NCBI GenBank assembly: GCA_020528935.1
Contig: JAJDFU010000315.1
Location: forward strand, 1 to 5,922
DNA: 5,922 nt
Reading direction: 5' to 3'
Origin: Saprospiraceae bacterium
GTDB taxonomy: Bacteria; Bacteroidota; Bacteroidia; Chitinophagales; Saprospiraceae
The notes below the pieces were generated by a model. That model saw only the letters and a list, made by a program, of their open reading frames with translations. It was not told the origin of the DNA and did no database searches. Below are positions 5,905-5,922 of this stretch, piece after piece (the first letter of the stretch is position 1; every line of letters starts with the position of its first letter). The translations under genes were made by a program, and so were the position numbers.

Positions 5905-5922
5905 GCCGTGTTTGCAGACGGG

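Noticed and set aside
5901..5915. Direct repeat GTTTGC … GTTTGC near the window end
   Set aside because: Two six-base copies are within chance expectation and no further copies are seen, so there is no sign of a CRISPR or repeat array.

Overview
The window holds the distal part of a cytochrome cbb3 oxidase (haem-copper oxidase, C family) operon, all on the + strand. The order is fused ccoNO (5' end missing), a ccoQ-like small gene, ccoP, ccoG, ccoH and a TauE/SafE (DsbD_2-like) membrane protein. Several features point to a GC-rich member of the Bacteroidota: ccoN and ccoO are one continuous reading frame, CcoP carries only one CXXCH haem site, and none of the ATG starts has a convincing Shine-Dalgarno sequence. 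A Saprospiraceae/Lewinella-like lineage is my guess, but I cannot fix the genus from the sequence.

Layout: 1-64 is the remnant of the upstream part of ccoN, interrupted by an in-frame TAA at 50-52. 65-1810 is the open part of ccoNO. 1811-1868 is a short gap with a perfect 13-bp hairpin. 1869-2069 is the ccoQ-like gene, overlapping ccoP (2059-3051) by 11 bases. 3052-3123 is a gap with a second hairpin followed by a short T run. 3124-4644 is ccoG, 4652-5089 is ccoH (7-base gap) and 5091-5789 is the TauE/SafE-like gene (1-base gap). 5790-5922 is a GC-rich tail with small palindromes and no supportable gene.

How the genes work together: CcoN (haem b, haem b3-CuB), CcoO (one haem c) and CcoP (one haem c) form the oxygen-reducing, proton-pumping core. 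The small CcoQ-like protein is the likely accessory subunit. CcoG (FeS/copper reductase), CcoH (assembly/stability factor) and the DsbD_2-like membrane protein (probably metal handling) serve assembly and copper supply. The tight spacing from ccoG onward and the ccoQ/ccoP overlap indicate a co-transcribed unit, possibly tuned by the two intergenic hairpins.

The operon is a known system. The points that deserve a second look are the stop codon in the conserved part of ccoN, the charged and polar residues in the membrane helix of the CcoQ-like protein, the two intergenic hairpins, and a probable insertion in CcoG just before its ferredoxin clusters. I found no RNA gene, CRISPR array, insertion sequence or clear promoter.
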